Origin: an uncultured Oscillospiraceae bacterium
Lineage (GTDB): Bacteria > Bacillota > Clostridia > Oscillospirales > Oscillospiraceae
Direction of reading: 5' to 3'
Assembly (NCBI GenBank): GCA_910588455.1
Contig: CAJUPG010000093.1
Span: forward strand, 389-6,798
Length of the DNA: 6,410 nucleotides
The position numbers and the translations under genes were made by a program. Positions within the stretch are counted from its first letter, which is position 1. The number at the start of each line of letters is the position of its first letter. Shown here one piece after another: positions 1 to 6,155 of this stretch. The notes under the pieces are model-generated. The model ran no database searches. It was not told where the DNA came from and was given only the letters and a program-made list of their open reading frames with translations.

Positions 1-108
1 CCTCCAGCAACGAAGCCCGGAACCTATAAGCTGTACCTCCAAGCCCCGGACGGCGCTTTGGGAAATGTAAGGGGCAGCGTTTCGATTGCGTCAGCAGACG
101 CATCCTAA
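1..108 (+). CDS. C-terminal end of an unidentified protein (5' part outside window)
   Basis: Frame 1 is open from the window edge to a TAA at 106-108, followed at once by a second in-frame TAA. The 35 visible residues include PGTYKLYLQAPDGAL and end ...SVSIASADAS. The alternating hydrophobic/polar pattern with a GTYKLYL strand and a PDG turn suggests the last strands of a beta-sandwich, as found at the ends of secreted or carbohydrate-active proteins. I cannot name the family from so little sequence; a DUF4832-like glycosidase tail is only a guess. Its stop overlaps the stop of the minus-strand kinase-like fragment by a few bases, which is one sign of a breakpoint here. That this is a real coding tail rather than a chance open frame is likely but not proven. 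Confidence 0.5.
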   Translation, partial: PPATKPGTYKLYLQAPDGALGNVRGSVSIASADAS

Positions 109-158
109 TAATTCAACAACTCTGCCAAAACAACGGCATCATAATGCTTTTCTGCCAC
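105..158 (-). pseudogene. Truncated 5' end of a probable PfkB-family sugar kinase (fructokinase-like)
   Basis: Reading the minus strand from the GH32 stop, an AGGAGGT ribosome binding site (172-166) lies 7 bases before a GTG codon (158-156). That spacing is identical to the one at the GH32 start. The frame gives VAEKHYDAVVLAELLNY and then TAG at 107-105. Fructokinases and related PfkB kinases commonly begin with a (K)YDVVxLGELLIDF strand, so the first ~15 residues fit the start of such an enzyme, which would phosphorylate the fructose released by the upstream GH32 enzyme. Agreement then stops at the expected ID-F position and the frame ends two codons later. I read this as a native gene start cut by a breakpoint near 108-116. 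The kinase assignment rests on a very short match plus operon logic. Another nucleotide-binding enzyme, such as a FAD oxidoreductase with a YDAVVLG start, cannot be excluded. Confidence 0.45.
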
Positions 159-161
159 GGT

Positions 162-1658
162 TCACACCTCCTGCCCGTCAAGGGTCAAATCGTATTTCTC
201 CACATCCATCAGTGCGGAGCCGCCCGCCTCAAAGGTAATGGCATCCGCCTCCTGCCGGGTGTAGATGACCGCGCTGGCCGCCTGCTCGCCGTCGTTGACG
301 AATACCTCCAGGCTGTACCGGTCCAGGATGATTCTCAGCTTGATCGCCCCCTCTTGATACCGTACCAGGAAGGAGCGGGTATGGACGATATCGCGGGGCA
401 GTCCGCTGCGGATGCGGTCCAGCTTCAGTGTGCCCTGATCCGGGCGGTAGCGGATGATGGTCTCATGTTCCCCGTCCTTTGCCACTCGAATGCGGAACCA
501 GCGGTACTGCTCCGGGCCGGTAGGACGGATGGTGACGGTCATATCCAAAATACGCCCCTGGATACCGGGGAGATTGATCTCGCCGCAGACAGGGATGTTC
601 TGATGGACCACCCGCGCGCCCCGACAGGACTCCAGCTCCCGGACAGGATTCTGAATGAGCCGTCCGTTTTTCAGAGACAGTTCCCGGGGCAGGGCCATCT
701 GCCCGAACCACCGGCAGTTGCATGGCTTGGAGTTGACCGTATCCCAATTCTGCATCCATGCGATCATGATCCGCCGCCCGTCCGGGGTCTCTAAAGTCTG
801 GGGGGCATAGAAATCCAGACCGTAGTCAATGGCTTGGGCGGCCTGCCTGGTAAAGCCCTTCGCGGGACTGTACGCGCCGATCAGGCAGAGGGTGCCGTTT
901 CCGGCGTGGAACTCCAGGCCCACGGGACCCATATCCTGGGGGCTGGTTATCAGAATCTGCTTCCCGTCCAGGAAAAAGAAATCCGGGCATTCCCACATCT
1001 TCCCATATTGATTGTGGCAGGCGTCCAAGGTACGGACAAACTCCCATTTGCAGTTCTCAACCCCCCGGTAGAGCAGGATTGCGCCGCTGCCGTCAGCGGT
1101 GCGGTTGCCGATGACGGCATAGAAGGCCCCGTCCTTGTCCTGCCAAATCTTGGGGTCCCGGAAGTCGATGGTGCTGCCTCCATCGGGCAGGTCTTTTCCG
1201 TCCAGAACGGGATTGCCTCCCCACTTTTCGTAATTCACGCCGTCCCCAATGGCCACACACTGGGTTTGGATATCCTGAATGAAGCCGTCGGCGTTGTGTC
1301 CCCTCTGGACGCCGGTATACATCAAAAGCTGGCGTCCATCCGGCAGCTCGACGGCGCCGCCGGAAAAGCACCCGGCGGAATCGTAGTCCTGATCCGGGGC
1401 CAAGGCGGCGGGCAGGCGCTCCCAGTGGAGGAAGTCACGGGTTTTCAAATGGCCCCAGTGCATGGGGCCCCATTCGTTGGAATAGGGGTGGTACTGGTAG
1501 AACAGGTGGCACTCCCCCTTGTAGAAGGAGAAGCCGTTGGGGTCGTTCATCCAGCCGATGGTGGGGGTGGCGTGGAAAACGGGACGCTCACTGTCTGGGA
1601 TGTGGGGGCCGTATTGGGACTCAAAGTCCCGGGCCTTCTGCAATGTTTCACTGGTCAT
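162..1658 (-). CDS. Glycoside hydrolase family 32: beta-fructofuranosidase / sucrose(-6-phosphate) hydrolase
   Basis: The 498-residue protein has the usual length for a bacterial cytosolic GH32 enzyme and cleaves terminal beta-fructose from sucrose or short fructo-oligosaccharides with retention of configuration. All three catalytic motifs are intact: WMNDPNG at 36-42 (nucleophile Asp39), FRDP at 166-169 (transition-state stabiliser Asp168) and WECPD at 222-226 (acid/base Glu223). Residues ~25-335 form the five-bladed propeller; ~345-498 form the C-terminal beta-sandwich with the family signature LEVFVNDGE at 450-458. There is no signal peptide or membrane segment, so it acts in the cytosol. 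The ATG is set by AAAGGAGG (1673-1666), 7 bases upstream. The upstream remnant looks like an ABC sugar-binding protein rather than a PTS, so unphosphorylated sucrose or kestose is the more likely substrate; sucrose-6-phosphate (the ScrB role) is the alternative. It appears intact although both neighbours on its strand are truncated. Confidence 0.95.
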   Translation of the reverse strand: MTSETLQKARDFESQYGPHIPDSERPVFHATPTIGWMNDPNGFSFYKGECHLFYQYHPYSNEWGPMHWGHLKTRDFLHWERLPAALAPDQDYDSAGCFSGGAVELPDGRQLLMYTGVQRGHNADGFIQDIQTQCVAIGDGVNYEKWGGNPVLDGKDLPDGGSTIDFRDPKIWQDKDGAFYAVIGNRTADGSGAILLYRGVENCKWEFVRTLDACHNQYGKMWECPDFFFLDGKQILITSPQDMGPVGLEFHAGNGTLCLIGAYSPAKGFTRQAAQAIDYGLDFYAPQTLETPDGRRIMIAWMQNWDTVNSKPCNCRWFGQMALPRELSLKNGRLIQNPVRELESCRGARVVHQNIPVCGEINLPGIQGRILDMTVTIRPTGPEQYRWFRIRVAKDGEHETIIRYRPDQGTLKLDRIRSGLPRDIVHTRSFLVRYQEGAIKLRIILDRYSLEVFVNDGEQAASAVIYTRQEADAITFEAGGSALMDVEKYDLTLDGQEV

Positions 1659-1673
1659 AACGGTTCCTCCTTT
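1659..1673 (-). promoter_or_regulatory. Ribosome binding site of the GH32 gene
   Basis: On the minus strand AAAGGAGG occupies 1673-1666, 7 bases before the ATG at 1658-1656. This is a near-perfect Shine-Dalgarno match and fixes the start. No promoter is visible between the hairpin at 1704-1678 and this site, so the gene was probably built to be co-transcribed with the upstream sugar-binding-protein gene. Confidence 0.85.
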
Positions 1674-1677
1674 AATA

Positions 1678-1704
1678 AAGGGCAGGGGCAGAGCCCCTGC
1701 CCTT
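1678..1704 (-). terminator. Intercistronic hairpin (12-bp perfect stem, 3-base loop)
   Basis: AAGGGCAGGGGC (1678-1689) pairs perfectly with GCCCCTGCCCTT (1693-1704) around the loop 1690-1692. It lies 8 bases after the stop of the sugar-binding-protein remnant and ends just before the GH32 ribosome binding site. On the minus strand it is followed by TATTAAAGG, not a U-run, so a full intrinsic terminator is unlikely. A stable hairpin placed directly after a solute-binding-protein gene commonly protects the 3' end of that abundant message and reduces read-through to the enzyme genes. I infer that role here; an interspersed palindromic repeat is the other option. Confidence 0.7.
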
Positions 1705-1712
1705 ACACATAT

Positions 1713-1790
1713 TTATTCCGCCGCGTTGTAGCGGTCATAGGCGTCCTGATAGACCTGAATCAGATCATCCATGCCGCACTTCAACGAGAA
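1713..1790 (-). pseudogene. C-terminal remnant of a probable ABC sugar-binding protein
   Basis: The minus-strand frame ends with MDDLIQVYQDAYDRYNAAE and TAA at 1715-1713, preceded by codons for LKCG. A C-terminal helix of the form (M/L)DDxIxVYQDAYDRY is typical of extracellular sugar-binding lipoproteins of ABC importers in Clostridia, which deliver oligosaccharides to the permease. The frame hits a stop at 1811-1809, and nothing upstream resembles the rest of such a ~430-residue protein. Instead the opposite strand carries a different gene. The remnant therefore ends at a breakpoint between about 1771 and 1790. Its place directly ahead of a GH32 gene fits a sucrose/fructo-oligosaccharide uptake operon. 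The family call rests on about 22 residues. Confidence 0.5.
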
Positions 1791-2484
1791 CGAGCGCCAG
1801 ACCGGCTTTTACCGTTACCGCCAGCTCCTGTCCGCCCGGTTCGGGCGGTGGTGGAAGACCAACCTGCTTACCCTGGCGGGCTTCGCTCCTCTGGCGGCAG
1901 GGGTGTTTTACAGTGTGGCCTCCTCCAGCATCCTGGTGCTGCTGCCCTGCTCTCTCTTGGGCGGCATGATTGCCGGACCCTTCCTGGCCGGGATGTATGA
2001 TGCCATTCTCCGGGGTCTGCGGGATGACCCCCTGCCCTGGTGGGACTGTTACAAGAAGTCCTGGAAACAGAACTGGAGGGGCAGCCTGATCCCTGGCGCC
2101 CTGCTGGGCCTGGCGGCGGGGGTGTACACCTTTATGGCGATGCTGTTCTGGTGGGCGGAGCGGTCCCCGTCCTTGGGTACAGTAGCACTGTATTTGTTCG
2201 CTCTGCTGGTGGTACTGATTGTGAACACAATCTATTGGCCGCAATTAGTGTTGTTCCGGCAGAAGGCGTCCATCCGGCTGAGGAACTGTCTGCTATTCTG
2301 TGCTAAGTATCTTTGGAGGGTTCTTGGTGTGGGAATCTTACAGCTGGGGTATCTGGTGGTTTTTGTGCTGTTTGCCCCATGGACGCTGCTGCTGCTGCCG
2401 GTTCTTGGGGTGTGGTATATTTTGTTTCTGTCACAGTTTCTGATCTATGAGCAGATGGATGAAGCCTTTGGGATTGAAAAATAA
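1771..2484 (+). CDS. YesL/DUF624-like membrane protein, 5' end probably disrupted
   Basis: This 237-residue integral membrane protein has about six hydrophobic helices (roughly 31-50, 53-75, 105-128, 136-160, 180-203, 205-226). The second helix ends in GPFLAGMYDAILRGLRDD, followed by a soluble loop with KKSWKQNWRG. That order (helix pair, GPxxAxxY, a basic loop with an aromatic-rich KxNxR stretch, further helices) resembles the YesL/DUF624 family, often encoded beside sugar ABC transporter genes and of unknown biochemical role. The start is uncertain. ATG 1771 is the first start codon after the in-frame TGA at 1756-1758, but no Shine-Dalgarno sequence precedes it, and the bases before it read as the antisense of the sugar-binding-protein remnant. 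The native start and ribosome binding site seem to have been lost at the breakpoint; from about codon 4 (FNENERQTGFYRY) the protein looks native. It may be poorly translated. Confidence 0.7.
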   Translation: MPHFNENERQTGFYRYRQLLSARFGRWWKTNLLTLAGFAPLAAGVFYSVASSSILVLLPCSLLGGMIAGPFLAGMYDAILRGLRDDPLPWWDCYKKSWKQNWRGSLIPGALLGLAAGVYTFMAMLFWWAERSPSLGTVALYLFALLVVLIVNTIYWPQLVLFRQKASIRLRNCLLFCAKYLWRVLGVGILQLGYLVVFVLFAPWTLLLLPVLGVWYILFLSQFLIYEQMDEAFGIEK

Positions 2485-2525
2485 AGGTCTGCCGGCTCGC
2501 GGACATTGTCATTAAAAAATGGTAT

Positions 2526-2571
2526 AAAATCCCCCTCCACCGGTTCTGGACCGGCGGAGGGGGATTTTTTT
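2526..2571. terminator. Intrinsic terminator shared by two convergent genes
   Basis: TCCCCCTCC (2530-2538) pairs with GGAGGGGGA (2556-2564). After one A/C mismatch, CCGGT (2540-2544) pairs with ACCGG (2550-2554) around a 5-base loop. On the plus strand the stem is followed by seven T (2565-2571), a strong terminator for the YesL-like gene. On the minus strand it is followed by TTTTATACCATTTTTT, a weaker but usable U-rich tail for the SLH-protein transcript, whose stop codon (2572-2570) lies only 5 bases before the stem. Confidence 0.9.
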
Positions 2572-4867
2572 ACTTGGACGTAACGAACCGGACTCTGTGG
2601 CCGATGGGATCCACATAGATGGTCATATCGTTGGAGTAGGCGCGCATCTGGGTCATGGCGTCCTCACCTTCGAACCATGCGTCCGTACTGATAATGCGGT
2701 AGTGGGCCTCGGTGGAGACCTGATACACCCGGTTGTTGGCGTTCACATACCACACGCCGTCCTGCTCGAAGAAGTCAGTGCGCTTCACCCCGCTGATGGC
2801 GTCCAGGGTGATAATGGACAGGGCGACAGGTTCGCCGTTGATCTCCCGGGTACTGGGGGCGATGCCGCCGATCACGTTCTCCTTGAAGTCCTGGCCGGTA
2901 ATCATCCAGCCGCTGCTGCTGGAGCCGTTGGGCCCGTTTACGACCTGAACGTAGGTGTTGGAATAGGTCAGCCCGCCCATGGAGCCGGAATCGATCTTCT
3001 TGGCCAGGTAGCCATACTCATAGGCGTCGCCGGTGACGGCGTTGAGCACGATCAGATCCACGAAGCCGGAGGGGTTCAGGTGGAAGCCGGCCAGCTGGTT
3101 TGCGGGGATGGAGGCCAGCTGCAGTTCAGACAGGCTGACGGGAATCACCGTGCTGCTGCCGACCGTCTCGTAGATGCGGGCTCCCGCGCCCACCTTGTAG
3201 CTGCCCAGCGTCATGTTTTCCAGGTCGAAGGCCCCGGTGGGACGGCTGCCGGTCCAGCGGGCGGTTGTAATCTTATTGGCGCTGCCCGTTCCGGTGGAGG
3301 CGATGGTCACCAGATGGTCGGCGTTGTCGCCGGCGCTGATGCCCTTCAGCGTCAAATTGCCGCCGTTGGGCAGGGGAATGATTACCCCGTCCTTGCTGGC
3401 CAGACCGATGGCGGTGGAGCGGGTCTCGGAGGTGGCGGGATACATACCGGCCACCCGGCCGTCCGCCGTCAAAAGAATGGAGACCGTCTCGCCCCGCTTG
3501 AACTTGCTGAGGCTGTCCACCGCGGTGGGGATAACCTTGAATTCATTCCCCAGCACAGTGACCGTCTCCGGCGCGGCCAGGTTGGGGGAGGCCCCCTCAT
3601 ACACGCCGGTGAGACGCAGGTCGCTGACCAGAAGGGTGTTGTTGATGGGATCGTAGGTGACTACGTCGTACATCTGAATATCGGTGAGCTTGATGACCTG
3701 GTTGTACTTCTTGGCGGTGACATTAGTGGCTCCGCCGGTGAGAGGCCGGAAGGTGGCCGCGTTGATGGGCCCGGTGATGACGATGGCCTCGCTGGAGGAC
3801 ACGCCCGCCGCCGCGTTGTAGATGCTGATTACTTTTCCGCCGTCGATAAACAGGGTGAGCTGGGTGCCGGACTGCATATCCATAAAGACGGAGGAATAGT
3901 TCTTGGAGTCCCCGCTGCTGTCGCTGTTGTAGACGGGGGTGTCGCCGCTGATGGTATAGCGGACGTTGTTGGTGCCCTGGACGTAGGTGGGCTGGGCCGC
4001 GCCGGACAGGGTGATGGTGACGGAGGTGGTATTGTCCGGAATGAAGGCCGCCAGCTTGCCGTCCTTGAGGATCATGGTCCCCTGCCGGCCCTGGAGGGCG
4101 GTGGGGGTCACGTCCCGGACCACGGGCTGAAAGACGCCCTTGGAGGTGCGGATGGCCCCGGCCTTGTCCTCCGCGTCCCGGACGTTCAGGGCCAGCAGGA
4201 GGGTGTTTGTTTCCGGGGTGCCCAGCTTGTTGTAATAGGGCTCGCCCTCCTTGGTCTCCGCGCGCAGCAGGTTGACCAGAAGCTGGGCGGCCTGGGCCCG
4301 GGTGAGGGCGTCCCCGGCGGACAGCTTCACGCCCTCGGTGAGCCCGATGGCGTTGGCCATATTCAAATAGCCCTGGGGCCACACGGCCCCCACGTCGTTT
4401 TCGCCGTAGTCCAGCAGGCGCATCAAAATCGTGACCGCCTGGGCGTAGGTGAGCTTTTCGTCAGGCAGGAACCGCCCGTCTCCCACGCCGGAAATCAGTG
4501 ACGTGCCCTTTTTGTCCTCGCCGCCCCCGATTGGGGTGGAAACCAGATTGATGTACCCCCGGGCCCAGTGGGTGGAGGGCACGTCCCGGAAAATAGTCTG
4601 GGTGGTCCAGCGGGGAACCTCCGCCCCCCGGCCCATGATGTTCACCACCATCACGCTGAACTGGGCCCGGGTGAGGGTGCCGCCGGGGTTGAACTGGTTG
4701 CCCCCGGAGCCGGACACCACCCCCATCAGACGCAGGATGTCGGCGTTGAGGGCGATATTTTCGTTGTTGATGTCGCTGAAGGAGGAGGCCGCCTGAGCCA
4801 TGGGGCCCGTAAGAGACAGCAGCGTCACAATCAGCAGCAGAGACGCCAGAAACCGCTTGTATTTCAT
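2570..4867 (-). CDS. Secreted S-layer-homology (SLH) domain protein
   Basis: This 765-residue surface protein is taken from ATG 4867-4865, which has GGGAG a few bases upstream and begins MKYKRFLASLLLIVTLLSL, a clear signal peptide with a probable cleavage site AQA|A after residue 26. Opening the frame 43 codons further upstream would overlap the permease gene and bury the signal peptide, so that start is rejected. Three SLH domains follow: ~29-80 (TRAQ at 66-69), ~92-153 (ISGVGDGRFLPDEKLTYAQ, TYAQ at 140-143, with an inserted loop at 112-122) and ~160-203 (TRAQ at 189-192). SLH domains bind pyruvylated secondary cell-wall polymers and tether proteins to the wall. The remaining ~550 residues are rich in Thr, Ser, Gly and Val, with many short strand-like stretches (for example TVTVLGNEFKVIPTAV). 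They look like stacked beta domains without recognisable catalytic residues, and I cannot name their function. It is the last gene of the ABC operon, 19 bases after the permease stop. Confidence 0.9.
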   Translation of the reverse strand: MKYKRFLASLLLIVTLLSLTGPMAQAASSFSDINNENIALNADILRLMGVVSGSGGNQFNPGGTLTRAQFSVMVVNIMGRGAEVPRWTTQTIFRDVPSTHWARGYINLVSTPIGGGEDKKGTSLISGVGDGRFLPDEKLTYAQAVTILMRLLDYGENDVGAVWPQGYLNMANAIGLTEGVKLSAGDALTRAQAAQLLVNLLRAETKEGEPYYNKLGTPETNTLLLALNVRDAEDKAGAIRTSKGVFQPVVRDVTPTALQGRQGTMILKDGKLAAFIPDNTTSVTITLSGAAQPTYVQGTNNVRYTISGDTPVYNSDSSGDSKNYSSVFMDMQSGTQLTLFIDGGKVISIYNAAAGVSSSEAIVITGPINAATFRPLTGGATNVTAKKYNQVIKLTDIQMYDVVTYDPINNTLLVSDLRLTGVYEGASPNLAAPETVTVLGNEFKVIPTAVDSLSKFKRGETVSILLTADGRVAGMYPATSETRSTAIGLASKDGVIIPLPNGGNLTLKGISAGDNADHLVTIASTGTGSANKITTARWTGSRPTGAFDLENMTLGSYKVGAGARIYETVGSSTVIPVSLSELQLASIPANQLAGFHLNPSGFVDLIVLNAVTGDAYEYGYLAKKIDSGSMGGLTYSNTYVQVVNGPNGSSSSGWMITGQDFKENVIGGIAPSTREINGEPVALSIITLDAISGVKRTDFFEQDGVWYVNANNRVYQVSTEAHYRIISTDAWFEGEDAMTQMRAYSNDMTIYVDPIGHRVRFVTSK

Positions 4868-4886
4868 ATAAAATTCTCCCTTTTCA

Positions 4887-6155
4887 TTAGTCCGCCCGCA
4901 GGGCAACCACCGGCTGCAAGCCGGAGGCCTTGATTGCGGGGTACATACCGAAGATGACGCCCAGAACCACCGAGAACAGGAAGGCCCCCAAGGCAATCTC
5001 CGGAGTGGGCAGCATAGAGGTCTCTCCCAAGGTAATTTTCCCGGCGATCAGTGTGCCCACGCAGCCCGCGCCGATTCCAATCAGCCCGCCGATGGAGCAG
5101 ATCACCGCCGCCTCAATCAAAAACTGGGCGATGATGCTGGCCCGCTCCGCGCCGATGGCCTTTCGGATGCCGATTTCCCGGGTGCGCTCCGTCACCGTTA
5201 CCAGCATGATGTTCATGATCCCGATGCCACCGACCAGAAGAGAAATACCCGCAATCGCCCCCGTTACCAGGGTCTGCATCAGATTTTGGGACTCAAGCTC
5301 CTCTTTCTGCTGGCTGTTGTTGCTCACACGGTACCAGCCGTTCATGGGGTTTCCGTTTTCATCCGTGGGAAACAGCCCCTTCAAATAAGCCTCAATGAGG
5401 GTGGCGGCCTCCACGCTGGCGGTGACGTTTTTCCCCTTGATGGTATAGTCGGAAATCGGCTGATTCCGGTTCAGAATCCGGTTGAAGGTATAGGGGAGGA
5501 CAATCCGGCCGTCCCACTCCTCATAGTATTCCATGCCGATGGGCTCATAATAGCCTACCACCAGGAAGGGCTGTCCGTCGATGGTGATAGTCTCGTTGAT
5601 GGGGTCTGTGTAGCCAAACAAGGCTTTCTTGACGTTGGAGCCCAGGACGCAAACGGCGTTGGATTTTTCAATGTCCAGATAGGACAGCTCCCGCCCGCCG
5701 GCCAGCTTGTAATTATTACAGATTCCATACTGCTCCGAGCCCAGCACCAAGGAATAGACGGTGCTGTAGTCCTCCCGGCCGCTGGGGCCGATTGTGATAT
5801 TGGACCAGTCGTTTGTTTTCAGGGTTTTCGCCCCGTACTGGATGGTGCTTTCCTGATACATCTCGATGTTGGGGGTGATGCCGTCGATGTAGTCGCTGAG
5901 ACTCAGGCAGTAGTCGAAGAGCTTCTGTCCCGTTTCGTTGTTCACATCGTTCCAGGAATAGGCGCTGACGGTTATCTTGTTGTCCCCCTGCTTTTCCAGG
6001 TATTCCAGGTTTTTGCGGTTTTGGGCCTGGAGCACGGAGACCATAATAACCACCGACGCCACGCCGATGATGATGCCCAGCATGGTCAGAAAGGACCGGG
6101 TTTTCTTCATTGCGATGGATTTGAAGGCCATTTTAAAGGCCTGCCATAGATTCAC
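4887..6155 (-). CDS. MacB/FtsX-type ABC transporter permease
   Basis: This 422-residue membrane subunit of a MacB-like type VII ABC system transmits ATPase-driven motion to its extracellular domain and commonly exports peptides or drugs, or removes them from the membrane. Order of parts: N-terminal KKTRSFLTMLGIIIGVASVV with the first membrane helix (~21-42); a large extracytoplasmic MacB core domain (~43-290); then three helices (~295-319, 341-373, 385-407). The cytoplasmic coupling segment ERTREIGIRKAIGA (323-336) and the closing PAIKASGLQPVVALRAD are family hallmarks. The start is set at GTG 6155-6153, which overlaps the upstream ATPase stop as GTGA and gives the typical MNLWQAFKMAFKSI beginning. 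A TTG two codons earlier (6161-6159) is possible, but it sits only 4 bases from the AGGAGG. Overlap with the ATPase gene implies translational coupling. A MacA-like adaptor would be expected upstream, outside the window. Confidence 0.93.
   Translation of the reverse strand: MNLWQAFKMAFKSIAMKKTRSFLTMLGIIIGVASVVIMVSVLQAQNRKNLEYLEKQGDNKITVSAYSWNDVNNETGQKLFDYCLSLSDYIDGITPNIEMYQESTIQYGAKTLKTNDWSNITIGPSGREDYSTVYSLVLGSEQYGICNNYKLAGGRELSYLDIEKSNAVCVLGSNVKKALFGYTDPINETITIDGQPFLVVGYYEPIGMEYYEEWDGRIVLPYTFNRILNRNQPISDYTIKGKNVTASVEAATLIEAYLKGLFPTDENGNPMNGWYRVSNNSQQKEELESQNLMQTLVTGAIAGISLLVGGIGIMNIMLVTVTERTREIGIRKAIGAERASIIAQFLIEAAVICSIGGLIGIGAGCVGTLIAGKITLGETSMLPTPEIALGAFLFSVVLGVIFGMYPAIKASGLQPVVALRAD

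Noticed and set aside
109..161. Terminator between the convergent left-hand genes
   Set aside because: No stable hairpin with a T-run is present; the interval is explained by the kinase-like stump.
101..1785. CATCC at 101-105 and 1766-1770, and TTCAAC at 112-117 and 1780-1785, as direct repeats flanking the GH32 segment
   Set aside because: They sit near both breakpoints, and exchange at CATCC would even keep the plus-strand frame. However, 5-6 base matches are expected by chance, their spacing differs at the two ends, and no inverted terminal repeats or transposase are present.
834..2000. 388-codon plus-strand open frame across the GH32 gene and into the next
   Set aside because: It is antisense to an enzyme with all catalytic motifs, has no family resemblance, and crosses the right breakpoint only by chance.
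2506..2528. TTGTCA ... TATAAA as a plus-strand promoter after the YesL-like gene
   Set aside because: The two boxes are only about 11 bases apart, and a terminator rather than a gene follows.
2597..4501. 634-codon open frame on the plus strand, antisense to the SLH gene
   Set aside because: Its product is a low-complexity Gly/Val/Asp/His-rich sequence without domains, typical of the antisense of a GC-rich gene. The SLH frame has a signal peptide, domains and a ribosome binding site.
4868..4996. 43-codon N-terminal extension of the SLH protein
   Set aside because: It would overlap the end of the permease gene, has a Cys/Pro/Trp-rich composition unlike the rest, and would place the signal peptide internally.
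5286..6149. 287-codon plus-strand open frame opposite the permease gene
   Set aside because: It is a shadow of the permease in another frame, with antisense-like composition and no supporting start signal.
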